From contig NZ_JAUFQV010000001.1 in the NCBI RefSeq assembly GCF_030409945.1, positions 1 through 64,000 of the forward strand: DNA of 64,000 nucleotides. The letters run 5' to 3'. Of this stretch, positions 36,899-46,415 are shown one piece after another. The DNA is from Vibrio tapetis subsp. quintayensis (GTDB lineage Bacteria > Pseudomonadota > Gammaproteobacteria > Enterobacterales > Vibrionaceae). The first letter of the stretch is position 1. Each line of letters begins with the position of its first letter. Made by a program: the position numbers and the translations under genes. The notes beneath the pieces are model-generated. The model did no database searches and was not told where the DNA came from. It was given only the letters and a program-made list of their open reading frames with translations.

Positions 36899-37657
36899 TT
36901 ACATCCTTAACCCACCGTCTACCTCTAAAATTCTTCCTGTGAAATAGTCGTTTTCAAAGATGAACTTTGCCGCGTGGGCTATTTCAGCCGGAGCGCCGAT
37001 CCTACCGACTGGCACCATTTTGTTTAATCTTTCTATTGCTTCAGGTTTAAGTTGATCGGCCATAGAAGTTTGCACAATACCCGGTGCAATTGCGGCAGAT
37101 CGGATGCCATAACGTGACAGTTCTTTTGCCCAACCTTGTGCCATGGTTGCGACTGCGGCTTTCGAGGCCGCGTAGTTCGTTTGGCCGATATTCCCCTCTC
37201 TCGCAACACTGGAAATATTAATGATAACTCCTTCTCGTTGAGTTTTTATCATTTGGGCCGCAGCTTCTCTACCGCATAAAAAGGTGCCTGTCAGGTTTAC
37301 GTTGATCACCGAGTTAAATTGCTCAAGAGACATTTTACTCATCTCGCCATCTTTCACTTTTACTAATAATCCATCGCGAAGGATGCCTGCGTTGTTAATA
37401 AGCCCATCTAACTGCCCAAAATCTTGGACTATGCTGTCGAATGTGGTGACGACATCTTGTTCATGGGTGATATCGACTTCATAAGTTAACGCTTTCACGC
37501 CAAGCATATGACATTGATCTTGGGTTTGCTTCAAGGCTTGCGGGTTTACATCCAACAAAGCCAATTCCGCCCCCGACTGTGCCAAGGTTATTGCCATCAT
37601 TTGCCCTAAACCTTGCCCCGCTCCTGTAATAGCAATCACACTCTCTTTGAGATTCAT
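36899..37657 (-). CDS. ivdG: Short-chain dehydrogenase of the ivd cluster (IvdG-like)
   Basis: 252 residues from ATG 37657. NAD(P) motif TGAGQGLG, NNAG, catalytic Ser in NISS and Y-x3-K (YAASK), ending TGRILEVDGGLRM. FabG-like; in ivd clusters it is thought to oxidise the 3-hydroxy-2-methylacyl-CoA of isoleucine breakdown. Last gene of the left-reading operon, 38 bp after the HIBCH-like gene. In Shewanella ivd operons an mmsB gene lies between these two, but it is absent here. Confidence 0.88.
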   Translation of the reverse strand: MNLKESVIAITGAGQGLGQMMAITLAQSGAELALLDVNPQALKQTQDQCHMLGVKALTYEVDITHEQDVVTTFDSIVQDFGQLDGLINNAGILRDGLLVKVKDGEMSKMSLEQFNSVINVNLTGTFLCGREAAAQMIKTQREGVIINISSVAREGNIGQTNYAASKAAVATMAQGWAKELSRYGIRSAAIAPGIVQTSMADQLKPEAIERLNKMVPVGRIGAPAEIAHAAKFIFENDYFTGRILEVDGGLRM

Positions 37658-37695
37658 TCTTTTCAATCCTATTATTTGTCAGCCAGTTTTGTAAG

Positions 37696-38880
37696 TTATC
37701 TCATATCGGCATCTAACCAAGCGAGTGGATGCTGTTTTGCATTCCATATTGGTTCAAACAACCCATCTATTACCTCAGAATCTACGTCTAAAACATGTTG
37801 ATACAACCACTTGGGTTGGCCGTCTTTATCTATCAACCGCGCCCGAACGCCTTCTTGAAACTCACCAAGAGTCGCACAGCGAACTGACAAGTTCAGTTCC
37901 AACCGAAAACACTCAGCTAACGACAACACATTACCGTGTTTGATTTGTCGAAAACAAATGTGAGCCGTTATAGGGCTACCTTGTTGTAAATTGCGCTTGG
38001 CGTTATCAAGCCATTTACTTTCTTTTTCAACTTGCCTATCACTTACCGATTCAGTGTCATTCGCCTGACTAGTTATCGAATGAATACTTGCCACAATTTG
38101 GTTCAACTCTTGCTGCCGATAAACGGTTTGGATCTGTTCTAGGTAGTGAACTAATATAGGTTCAGGCTTAGGTTCCGAATTTAAAATAGACAAACCTTCT
38201 AGTAACTCAGTAACTATGAAGTCTCTATCTTGCTCGTCTTGCCAGTCACATATTTGAAGCTGCTCAAGTACCGTTATGCGCTGACTACTCGCAAGGTAAT
38301 GATTCGCCATCTTGACCTCGAATGCGTCACCTCCATTTATTTGCGCGCCTGTCAACCCAAGGAAAAGCCCTACACTTGGGTCAATGCGATTTAGAAACCA
38401 CGTCGCCCCAACATCTGGATACAAACCGATGCTTATTTCTGGCATCGCCAAACGAGACTGGGAAGTCACCACTTTGTGACTTGATGCCATATACAACCCC
38501 ATGCCCCCTCCCATCACTATGCCATCCCCCCACGCGATAACAGGTTTGCTAAAGGTATGAATAAGATAATCAAGTTGGTACTCCAATGTGAAATAACGAG
38601 TGCAGAATTGCTCTACCTCCGTTTGAGTCTGCTCCGACATCACTTGATACATGGTTCGCACATCGCCACCAGCACAAAAAGCTTTGCTACCTTCCCCCTC
38701 AAGCCAAACACATGCAATGCGGCCTTCGTTGTTCCACTCGGTCAATTTTTCATTCAACTCATGTAGCATGTCAAACGTGAGCGCATTGAGCGAGGAAGGG
38801 TTAGTTAACGTCGCAACACCAACCCTGTGATAGCCGTTAGCGCAAAGACGTTCTTCAAAATTCACATGACCAACTTGCAT
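37696..38880 (-). CDS. ivdE: 3-hydroxyisobutyryl-CoA hydrolase-type crotonase
   Basis: 394 residues, longer than a plain enoyl-CoA hydratase because of the HIBCH C-terminal extension. The oxyanion-hole loop SKAFCAGGDVRTMY and VMGGGMGLYMASSHKVVT, then MPEISIGLYPDVGATWFLNR, are HIBCH signatures. Frees 3-hydroxyisobutyrate from its CoA ester in valine breakdown. GGAAGGAAA ribosome site. 24 bp from the upstream crotonase gene. Confidence 0.88.
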   Translation of the reverse strand: MQVGHVNFEERLCANGYHRVGVATLTNPSSLNALTFDMLHELNEKLTEWNNEGRIACVWLEGEGSKAFCAGGDVRTMYQVMSEQTQTEVEQFCTRYFTLEYQLDYLIHTFSKPVIAWGDGIVMGGGMGLYMASSHKVVTSQSRLAMPEISIGLYPDVGATWFLNRIDPSVGLFLGLTGAQINGGDAFEVKMANHYLASSQRITVLEQLQICDWQDEQDRDFIVTELLEGLSILNSEPKPEPILVHYLEQIQTVYRQQELNQIVASIHSITSQANDTESVSDRQVEKESKWLDNAKRNLQQGSPITAHICFRQIKHGNVLSLAECFRLELNLSVRCATLGEFQEGVRARLIDKDGQPKWLYQHVLDVDSEVIDGLFEPIWNAKQHPLAWLDADMR

Positions 38881-38904
38881 CGTTTCCTTCCCTATTTTTC
38901 TAGG

Positions 38905-39693
38905 CTATTGGTTTTTCCAAATTGGCTTACGTTTATCCAAAAATGCTTTCACGCCTTCCGTTTGGTCTTGGGTATCAAACAAATTGACAAACAGCTCTCG
39001 CTCTTTGATTAACCCATGTAACGGAAATTCACTTCGCGTGTTCTGTATTAAGGTTTTACATGCTTTTACTGAAGAAGGTGACTGATTGGCAACTGATGCA
39101 GCTAAATCCATGGCCGTTTCTAGTGCTTTACCTTGCTCAACCACCTCTTCTACCAGCCTTATCTGCACTGCTTTTTCACCGCTCACTTGTTCGCCACAAA
39201 GTATGATTCGCTTTGCCCAGCCCTCTCCGACTAAACGCGTTAAGTTTTGGGTGCCACCCGCGCATGGCAACAGCCCCACTTTAGCCTCTGGCAATGCCAA
39301 TTTCGCCTGCTTTTCTGTCACCCGTATATCGCACGCCAATGCCACTTCTAGCCCTCCTCCCATGGCGTAACCGTTAATGGCCGCTATAGAAACGCCTCTA
39401 AAATTTGACAAGGTTTCGAACGCCTCGCCAAAGGCTTGCGCCATATCAAATGCGATGGATTTATCGCCATTCGCAAACAAGGTTAAATCAGCACCCGCTG
39501 AAAAGAACTTGCTCCCTTGGCCAGTTAACACCAACGCATAAATTTCTCGATTGAGGTTTAGATCTTCTACTAAGCGTTTTAGCTCAATGAGACTCTGTTT
39601 TGTCCAGGTATTGGCTGGAGGATTGTTTATGGTGACCAGAGCTGTATTGCCATGAACCTCTAACGCTAATGGATCGTCGTTTTTCTTGGGCAT
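38905..39693 (-). CDS. ivdD: Enoyl-CoA hydratase
   Basis: 262 residues, crotonase fold: SKFFSAGADLTLFANGD, GYAMGGGLEVALACDIRV and LALPEAKVGLLPCAGGTQNLTRLVGEG, with a catalytic Glu in each of the last two blocks. Hydrates methacrylyl-/tiglyl-CoA in the branched-chain pathway by context. GGAGAAC ribosome site. Third gene of the operon. Confidence 0.9.
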   Translation of the reverse strand: MPKKNDDPLALEVHGNTALVTINNPPANTWTKQSLIELKRLVEDLNLNREIYALVLTGQGSKFFSAGADLTLFANGDKSIAFDMAQAFGEAFETLSNFRGVSIAAINGYAMGGGLEVALACDIRVTEKQAKLALPEAKVGLLPCAGGTQNLTRLVGEGWAKRIILCGEQVSGEKAVQIRLVEEVVEQGKALETAMDLAASVANQSPSSVKACKTLIQNTRSEFPLHGLIKERELFVNLFDTQDQTEGVKAFLDKRKPIWKNQ

Positions 39694-39722
39694 CTTAGTT
39701 CTCCTTAGCCATTTTTAGGGCG

Positions 39723-40877
39723 CTACAGCAATACAGCCCCTTGTGCCAATAAGCGTCGAGCGATGATCAACCGCATTATCTCATTGGTGCCTTCCAAAAT
39801 CTGATGCACTCGAACGTCTCGGAAATAACGCTCTAAAGGATAATCTTTGATATAACCATAACCACCATGAAGTTGCAGTGCTTGGTCACAGACTTTAAAA
39901 CCAACATCGGTCGCGAATCGCTTCGCCATGGCGCAATACGCGCTGGCTTCTCGGTCTTGATTATCGAGTTTACTGGCGGCGTAACGCACTAACTGACGAG
40001 CCGCAACCAGTTCAGTTGCCATATCCGCCAATTTAAATTGCAAGCCTTGGAATGAAGCGAGGTCCTTACCAAATTGCTGTCTTTGCTGCATGTATTGCAT
40101 TGCATCATCGAGTGCCTGTTGCGCCGTCCCAACTGAACATGTCGCAATATTAATTCGACCACCGTCGAGCCCTTTCATTCCAAGGTTAAACCCCTCACCT
40201 TCTTGCCCTAACAATTGGTTTTTCGGCACGATGACGTTATCAAACACGATGCCTCGGGTCGCTTGGCTATTCCAACCCATCTTTGGCTCTTTGCGGCCAT
40301 AACTTATGCCTTGGCTATCAGCCTGCACGACAAAAGCCGAAATTCCTTTTGCCCCTTGCTCACCCGTTCTTGCCATCACCACCAGCACTTGAGTATCCCC
40401 TGCGCCTGAAATAAACACCTTTGCACCATTGAGCACGTAGTGATCATCCACTTTGTCAGCCGTAGTAGTTAACGAGGCCGCATCTGAACCAGCATTAGGC
40501 TCGGTCAAGCAATACGAACCCAACCACTCGCCCGAAATAAGGCGCGGGCAGAAAACAGACTTAACCTCATCAGTAGCAGAACAAGCCACCATCCAACTCA
40601 CCATATTATGAATCGTCATATAGGCAGTGGTTGAGGTACACCCCATCGACAATTGCTCGAAAATTATGGAAGAATCGAGCCGAGATAACCCAAGTCCACC
40701 GGCATCTTCGCTGGTATAAAGGCTAAGAAAGCCGAGTTCTCCTGCTTGTTGAATAACGTCTTTTGGGAAATGCTGTTCTTGATCCCAAACCGAAGCCATA
40801 GGGGTTAGCTTGTCATCAGCGAACTGCTGGGCAATGGCAGCAAAGGCTCGTTGATCTTCATTCAATTCAAAATCCAT
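39723..40877 (-). CDS. ivdC: Acyl-CoA dehydrogenase of the ivd cluster
   Basis: 384 residues from ATG 40877 (AAGGAGCC 8 nt upstream); longer in-frame starts lie inside the thiolase gene and lack conservation. FAD-binding YCLTEPNAGSDAASL, GAKVFISGAG and the C-terminal ALQLHGGYGYIKDYPLERYFRDVRVHQILEGTNEIMR. Oxidises isobutyryl-/2-methylbutyryl-CoA by context. Begins 1 nt after the thiolase stop, so it is translationally coupled. In Shewanella mmsA lies between these genes. Confidence 0.9.
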   Translation of the reverse strand: MDFELNEDQRAFAAIAQQFADDKLTPMASVWDQEQHFPKDVIQQAGELGFLSLYTSEDAGGLGLSRLDSSIIFEQLSMGCTSTTAYMTIHNMVSWMVACSATDEVKSVFCPRLISGEWLGSYCLTEPNAGSDAASLTTTADKVDDHYVLNGAKVFISGAGDTQVLVVMARTGEQGAKGISAFVVQADSQGISYGRKEPKMGWNSQATRGIVFDNVIVPKNQLLGQEGEGFNLGMKGLDGGRINIATCSVGTAQQALDDAMQYMQQRQQFGKDLASFQGLQFKLADMATELVAARQLVRYAASKLDNQDREASAYCAMAKRFATDVGFKVCDQALQLHGGYGYIKDYPLERYFRDVRVHQILEGTNEIMRLIIARRLLAQGAVLL

Positions 40878-40878
40878 C

Positions 40879-42153
40879 TCAGGCTCCTTCAATTTCAATA
40901 GCAATCGCCGTCGCTTCCCCACCACCAATGCACAGCGTCGCGATTCCGCGCATCGTTTTCGCTTCACTTTGGCCTTGAGATTTGTTGTTACTCTCGGCTA
41001 AATCAGTGGCTTGTTTGCACCTCAAGGCATGTATCAAAGTCACGATAATTCGTGCACCGCTAGCCCCGATTGGATGACCTAACGCACACGCACCACCATT
41101 CACATTCACTTTTTCGATATCCAGTTTTAACTGCTGCACCGCTATTTGAGTCACCACCGCAAAGGCTTCATTGATCTCCCAAAGATCCACATCCTCAACA
41201 GACCATTGTCGCTCTGTAAGTAATTGTTCAATGGCATAGATTGGCGCAATGGTAAATTCACTTGGACTGCGAGCATGGGTGGTGTGCCCTACAATTTTGG
41301 CGAGTGGTTTCAAGCCATGTTGTTTCGCATAATCAGCATCCATTAACACCAGTGCGGCCGCACCATCAGAGATTGAGCTAGCATTGGCGGCAGTGACGCG
41401 ACCGTTTGGCGAAAATGCAGGGCGAAGGTGTGGGATTTTGTCCGATTTAATTTCTCGAGGATGCTCATCAAAATCTAAACAGGCGGCACTTTGCCTATCC
41501 GATTTGCTATTAGACGCAGAAACACAATCTGAAACAACAGGCGCTATTTCAGTTGAAAATCGTAAGCTCTGCTGCGCCTCTAACGCTCGGCTTAACGACA
41601 GCAATGCCCACTGATCCATCTGATCTCGACTGATGTCGTATTTCTGCGCAATGCTATCAGCATACACGCCCATCAATTCGTTGCTATAGGCGTCTTGCAG
41701 CCCGTCTAAGAACATATGATCAAACGTTTTTTTGTGGCCAAGACGCAAACCAGAACGGGCGTCTTTTAGTAAATAGGGAGCGTTGGTCATGCTTTCCATG
41801 CCACCAGCCAGAACGCCTTTAGCGCTTCCAGACTGAATCAAATCATAAGCCAACATCACCGACTTCATCCCAGAACCACATACTTTGTTAATGGTTGTAC
41901 ACCCAACGGAGTACGAAAGCCCCGCCCCCATCGCCGCTTGACGCGCAGGTGCTTGGCCACACCCTGCAGGTAACACGCAACCCATGAAGACTTCTTGAAT
42001 GAGATCGAATATTGCCCGATCACTGGTTAAATCATTGAGAGCGGATTGGATGGCAACTTGCCCTAACTGGGGAGCAGTGAATTCTTTCAGCATGCCTTGA
42101 AAGCGGCCAATAGGTGTTCGTTTTGCAGCTACTACCCAAATGGTTTTATCCAT
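40879..42153 (-). CDS. ivdA: Acetyl-CoA acyltransferase (thiolase)
   Basis: 424 residues. Nucleophile in NKVCGSGMKSV, then NEAFAV, GGACALGHPIGASGAR and the proton-relay Cys in CIGGGEATA. First gene of the left-reading operon; its start faces liuR across the two LiuR-type palindromes. Cleaves 2-methylacetoacetyl-CoA in isoleucine breakdown by context. Slightly long because of insertions rich in Ser/Asp near residues 205-225 (SDCVSASNSKSDRQSAA). Confidence 0.9.
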   Translation of the reverse strand: MDKTIWVVAAKRTPIGRFQGMLKEFTAPQLGQVAIQSALNDLTSDRAIFDLIQEVFMGCVLPAGCGQAPARQAAMGAGLSYSVGCTTINKVCGSGMKSVMLAYDLIQSGSAKGVLAGGMESMTNAPYLLKDARSGLRLGHKKTFDHMFLDGLQDAYSNELMGVYADSIAQKYDISRDQMDQWALLSLSRALEAQQSLRFSTEIAPVVSDCVSASNSKSDRQSAACLDFDEHPREIKSDKIPHLRPAFSPNGRVTAANASSISDGAAALVLMDADYAKQHGLKPLAKIVGHTTHARSPSEFTIAPIYAIEQLLTERQWSVEDVDLWEINEAFAVVTQIAVQQLKLDIEKVNVNGGACALGHPIGASGARIIVTLIHALRCKQATDLAESNNKSQGQSEAKTMRGIATLCIGGGEATAIAIEIEGA

Positions 42154-42197
42154 TGCTTTGCCCCCGCTAACGATGTGTTTATTTGTGCCGACCTACC

Positions 42198-42213
42198 TTG
42201 ACGTTTACGTAAG
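42198..42213. promoter_or_regulatory. LiuR-type operator 1
   Basis: TTGACGTTTACGTAAG, near-palindromic ACGT-TT-ACGT core. It lies between divergent ivdA and liuR, 45 bp from the ivdA start. Confidence 0.65.
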
Positions 42214-42226
42214 CATAGCACTAACA

Positions 42227-42242
42227 TTTACGTTAACGTAAA
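42227..42242. promoter_or_regulatory. LiuR-type operator 2
   Basis: TTTACGTTAACGTAAA, a perfect 16-bp palindrome, centred 29 bp from operator 1. It matches the reported LiuR consensus (MerR family) as I remember it. Position fits control of both operons. Confidence 0.8.
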
Positions 42243-42297
42243 GAAACAAAAATTTAACAATCGTCCGCAGTGCAAGTCGATGTAGAGGAACGGATTT

Positions 42298-42663
42298 ATG
42301 GAAACGTTCAAAATTAGTGAGCTTGCAAACGAGTTTGGTGTCACGACAAGAAGCATTCGATTTTACGAAGACATGGGACTTATCCACCCAGAACGACAAG
42401 GCAAGATCCGACTTTACCAACGGCGAGACAAAACCCGACTCAAGCTCATTCTTCGAGGTAAACGACTGGGTTTGTCATTAGCGGAAATCGGCGAGTTACT
42501 AGAGCTTTACGATACCAATCATGGCGAAGTTCAACTAAAAAAAATGCTCGACATCATCGACAACAAACAAGCGCTATTACAGCAACAGCTTGATGATATT
42601 AACGTGGTTATGGCAGAGCTGGATCAAGCTCGGGAACGCTGCCAACAGGCGCTCGCCAATTAG
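42298..42663 (+). CDS. liuR: MerR-family regulator of branched-chain amino acid catabolism
   Basis: 121 residues. N-terminal MerR winged helix ([30 protein letters not shown]), [22 protein letters not shown], and a C-terminal coiled coil ([19 protein letters not shown]). No metal-binding Cys. LiuR represses liu and ivd operons and is released by a pathway acyl-CoA (family knowledge). The gene leads the right-reading liu operon and stands next to two matching palindromes. AGAGGAACGG ribosome site. Confidence 0.93.
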   Translation: METFKISELANEFGVTTRSIRFYEDMGLIHPERQGKIRLYQRRDKTRLKLILRGKRLGLSLAEIGELLELYDTNHGEVQLKKMLDIIDNKQALLQQQLDDINVVMAELDQARERCQQALAN

Positions 42664-42671
42664 GAGGATTT

Positions 42672-43841
42672 ATGAAAAATGCTTTTTCTCCGCTCAATTT
42701 CGCACTGGGTGAAACCATCGACATGTTGCGCGAGCAAGTTAACGGGTTCGCGACGCACCACATCGCGCCTATTGCCGCTGAAGTTGACAAAAATAATGAG
42801 TTTCCAAATCACCTTTGGCCGTTATTCGGCGAGATGGGATTACTCGGCGTCACCGCAGGCGAACAATATGGCGGTGCGGATATGGGGTATTTGGCTCACG
42901 TTATAGCAATGGAAGAAATCAGCCGAGCTTCGGCATCAGTAGCCCTAAGCTATGGGGCACACTCCAATCTTTGTGTGAATCAAATCTTTCGTAACGGAAC
43001 ACCAGAACAACGCGATAAATACTTACCCAAACTCATCGATGGTAGCCATGTGGGTGCATTAGCCATGAGCGAGCCCAATGCCGGGTCAGATGTTGTCAGC
43101 ATGCAGCTCAATGCCGTTTTCGATGGTACTCATTACGTGCTTAACGGTACCAAAATGTGGATCACCAACGGGCCTGATGCTCACACCATCGTGGTCTACG
43201 CGAAAACAGATCCAAATGAAAAATCACACGGTATTACGGCGTTTATTGTTGAGAGCCAATTTGCAGGGTTTAGCCATGCCCATAAACTAGACAAACTCGG
43301 CATGCGCGGCTCCAACACCTGTGAATTGGTGTTCAACAACTGCAAAGTACCAAAAGAAAACATTCTCGGATCACTTAATCATGGAATTGAAGTGCTCATG
43401 AGCGGATTAGACTACGAGCGAGTGGTGCTAGCCGCAGGCCCAGTTGGCATCATGCAGTCTTGCCTTGATCTTGTTATTCCCTATGTACATGACCGAAAGC
43501 AATTTGGTCGTTCCATTGGTGAATTCCAGCTCGTGCAAGCCAAAGTCGCCGATATGTATACCCGCACAAACGCGGCCCGTGCATACCTTTATGCCGTAGC
43601 GGCGGCGTGTGATAGAAGAGAGGCAACCAGAAAAGATTCCGCTGGCGTGATTCTATATGCCGCCGAATTGGCGACTCAAATTGCATTAGACGCCATTCAG
43701 CTTCTAGGCGGTAACGGCTACATCAACGAGTTTCCGGCAGGTCGATTACTGCGAGACGCAAAACTATATGAAATTGGTGCTGGCACCTCAGAAATTAGGC
43801 GAATGTTGATTGGCCGAGAGTTGTTTGAAGAGTCTCGCTAA
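42672..43841 (+). CDS. liuA: Isovaleryl-CoA dehydrogenase
   Basis: 389 residues. [35 protein letters not shown] and [15 protein letters not shown] carry the IVD-specific catalytic Glu and position. Ends [43 protein letters not shown]. Oxidises isovaleryl-CoA to 3-methylcrotonyl-CoA in leucine breakdown, passing electrons to ETF. AGGAGG 7 nt before ATG, 8 bp after liuR. Confidence 0.95.
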   Translation: MKNAFSPLNFALGETIDMLREQVNGFATHHIAPIAAEVDKNNEFPNHLWPLFGEMGLLGVTAGEQYGGADMGYLAHVIAMEEISRASASVALSYGAHSNLCVNQIFRNGTPEQRDKYLPKLIDGSHVGALAMSEPNAGSDVVSMQLNAVFDGTHYVLNGTKMWITNGPDAHTIVVYAKTDPNEKSHGITAFIVESQFAGFSHAHKLDKLGMRGSNTCELVFNNCKVPKENILGSLNHGIEVLMSGLDYERVVLAAGPVGIMQSCLDLVIPYVHDRKQFGRSIGEFQLVQAKVADMYTRTNAARAYLYAVAAACDRREATRKDSAGVILYAAELATQIALDAIQLLGGNGYINEFPAGRLLRDAKLYEIGAGTSEIRRMLIGRELFEESR

Positions 43842-43898
43842 CTTAACTCCTAGCTAAATCAACTCACAGCTAAGTGTTCAACATGAAAAGGATGAGTC

Positions 43899-45521
43899 AT
43901 GACCATTATTCAGACAAAAGCAAAGCCGAGTGACCCACACTTTATCGCTAATGAAAAAGTCATGACCACAATGTTAGAAAACCTCCAATCGAATCTAGAC
44001 GTTATCAAACAAGGCGGTGGCGCGTCGGCAATCGAGCGCCAAAAAGCCAAAGGAAAGCTTCCCGTTCGCGAAAGAATTACCCACTTGCTTGACCCAGATT
44101 CACATTTTCTAGAAATCGGCCAATTCGCGGCATGGCGGGTATATGAAGATGCGCTTCCTTGCGCAGGTGTTGTGGCTGGCATTGGCCTGATTCATGGGCT
44201 TGAGTGCATGGTCATCGCCAACGATCCATCAGTAAAAGGCGGCACCTATTTCCCATTAACCGTAAAAAAACACCTACGCGCACAAGAAATTGCCGAACAA
44301 TGCCATTTACCTTGCGTTTACTTAGTGGATTCTGGCGGGGCTAACCTTCCCCATCAAGACGAAGTATTTCCAGATAAAGAGCACTTTGGCCGAATTTTCT
44401 ACAATCAAGCACGCATGTCTGCCAAGGGAATTCCTCAAATCGCAGCTGTATTGGGTTTATGTACAGCAGGTGGCGCTTATGTGCCCGCTATGGCTGATGT
44501 ATCCATCATCGTTAAACAACAAGGCACCATATTTCTAGCCGGACCACCACTCGTCAAGGCCGCTACAGGGGAGATCGTAACCGCAGAAGCACTAGGCGGT
44601 GCGGATGTGCATTGTAAAAAATCTGGCGTTGCCGACTATTACGCAAACAACGAAGCCCATGCATTAACCATCGCAAGGCAAGCGATCAGCAGTTGCAACC
44701 AAGCCTCATCGGAATCAATGACTGCCACTAAGCTGTCAAAACCATCCATCGCCCCACCGAGATACCAAGCCAAAGAACTATACGGCATCGTTAACGCCGA
44801 CTTACGCCATTTATTTGATGTACGAGAAGTCATCGCTCGAGTGGTAGACGACTCAGACTTCGACGAATTTAAAGCCTTATATGGGCAAACGCTAGTCTGT
44901 GGCTTTGCCAAGTTACATGGCAACCCCATCGGCATCGTCGCCAACAACGGCATCTTATTTTCAGAGTCTGCACAAAAAGGCGCGCACTTTATAGAGCTGT
45001 GTGCAAAGAGAAAAATCCCTCTGCTTTTCTTACAAAATATCACCGGTTTCATGGTGGGTCAGAAATACGAGTCTGAGGGCATTGCCAAGCATGGCGCAAA
45101 GTTGGTCATGGCGGTGGCGTGCGCTGATGTGCCAAAGTTCACCGTCATCATTGGCGGCTCTTACGGAGCAGGAAACTACGGAATGTGTGGCCGAGCTTAT
45201 AACCCAACCATGATGTGGATGTGGCCTAATGCCCGAATTTCCGTCATGGGTGGAGAACAAGCTGCGGGGGTGATGGCTCAAGTAAAGCGAGATATTAAGA
45301 AGCGAACAGACCAGCCATGGAGCGAGCAGGAAGAAGCTCAATTCAAGCAACCGATCATTGATCAATATGAACAACAAAGTCATCCATTTTACGCCAGTGC
45401 TCGCCTTTGGGACGACGGGATCATTGACCCCAAAGACACGAGAGAGCTCGTTGGATACGCACTCGCGGCAGCACTACGAGCCCCTATTCCAGAAAGCACA
45501 TTCGGTATTTTCCGTATGTAG
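43899..45521 (+). CDS. liuB: 3-methylcrotonyl-CoA carboxylase, carboxyltransferase (beta) subunit
   Basis: 540 residues. Two crotonase-like halves: [19 protein letters not shown] and [17 protein letters not shown] form the oxyanion holes, and [15 protein letters not shown] is the conserved link. It transfers CO2 from biotin to 3-methylcrotonyl-CoA and needs the biotin-bearing alpha subunit (LiuD), which is not in this operon or window. Third gene of the operon; AAAGGATG ribosome site. Confidence 0.95.
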   Translation: MTIIQTKAKPSDPHFIANEKVMTTMLENLQSNLDVIKQGGGASAIERQKAKGKLPVRERITHLLDPDSHFLEIGQFAAWRVYEDALPCAGVVAGIGLIHGLECMVIANDPSVKGGTYFPLTVKKHLRAQEIAEQCHLPCVYLVDSGGANLPHQDEVFPDKEHFGRIFYNQARMSAKGIPQIAAVLGLCTAGGAYVPAMADVSIIVKQQGTIFLAGPPLVKAATGEIVTAEALGGADVHCKKSGVADYYANNEAHALTIARQAISSCNQASSESMTATKLSKPSIAPPRYQAKELYGIVNADLRHLFDVREVIARVVDDSDFDEFKALYGQTLVCGFAKLHGNPIGIVANNGILFSESAQKGAHFIELCAKRKIPLLFLQNITGFMVGQKYESEGIAKHGAKLVMAVACADVPKFTVIIGGSYGAGNYGMCGRAYNPTMMWMWPNARISVMGGEQAAGVMAQVKRDIKKRTDQPWSEQEEAQFKQPIIDQYEQQSHPFYASARLWDDGIIDPKDTRELVGYALAAALRAPIPESTFGIFRM

Positions 45522-45581
45522 CGATCGCTATATCGCTTTCACTATGGACGTTGACAAACAAACCACAAATAAGGAGATCAA

Positions 45582-46415
45582 ATGACTAATGAGGCAGAAC
45601 AAATGGATCATCGTGCCGAGGATGTGCTTTGCCATATCGATAACAGAGGGGTTGCATCGCTGACACTCAACCGCCCCAGCAAATACAACGCCTTTGACGA
45701 TGTAATCATCAATCAACTGCTCACACACCTTCAAACACTGGCTGATAACCCTGCAATTCGCTGCCTCATATTGCAAGCCAACGGTAAACATTTCTCTGCT
45801 GGAGCGGATCTTTCGTGGATGCAATCCATGGCGAATAAATCAAATGATGAAAATCAACAAGATGCACATAACTTGGCACTTTTACTTCACTCACTAGATA
45901 ACTTCCCACACCCCACCCTTGCCGTCATTCAAGGCAGCGCCTTTGGTGGCGCGCTTGGTCTCATCTGCTGTTGCGACATGGCCATTGCTTGCCAAAGTGC
46001 TCGGTTTTGCTTAAGTGAAGTCAAACTCGGGCTGATCCCGGCCACAATTGGGCCCTATGTGAATCGAACGATAGGAACACGTCAAGCTCGGCGCTATATG
46101 CTTACCGCTGAAACCATCAGTGCCAACAGAGCACTTAAATTGGGGATCATCCATCGTCAAGTTGAAGCGCATGGTCTAACCCGCCAGCCATCAACACCCA
46201 TCAGCCAGTTTATTGATGCCATACTTGCCCATAGCCCAAATGCTTTGACTCAAACCAAGCAGCTATGTGCTCATTGTTACGCTCATCCCATTGATGACGA
46301 TCTAGTAACCCATACCAGCCAATTGATTGCTGATGCGCGAGCTTCAAAACAAGGAAAAGAAGGGTTACGTGCGTTTTTCGACAAACGACCGCCTAAATGG
46401 TCTTCCGATGAGTAA
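45582..46415 (+). CDS. liuC: Methylglutaconyl-CoA hydratase
   Basis: 277 residues, crotonase fold: GKHFSAGADLSWMQSMA, GSAFGGALGLICCCDMAIA and SEVKLGLIPATIGPYVNRTIG are typical of AUH/LiuC. Converts 3-methylglutaconyl-CoA to HMG-CoA. AAGGAGATC ribosome site. Its last 8 bases (ATGAGTAA) overlap the next start, so translation is coupled straight to liuE. Confidence 0.93.
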   Translation: MTNEAEQMDHRAEDVLCHIDNRGVASLTLNRPSKYNAFDDVIINQLLTHLQTLADNPAIRCLILQANGKHFSAGADLSWMQSMANKSNDENQQDAHNLALLLHSLDNFPHPTLAVIQGSAFGGALGLICCCDMAIACQSARFCLSEVKLGLIPATIGPYVNRTIGTRQARRYMLTAETISANRALKLGIIHRQVEAHGLTRQPSTPISQFIDAILAHSPNALTQTKQLCAHCYAHPIDDDLVTHTSQLIADARASKQGKEGLRAFFDKRPPKWSSDE

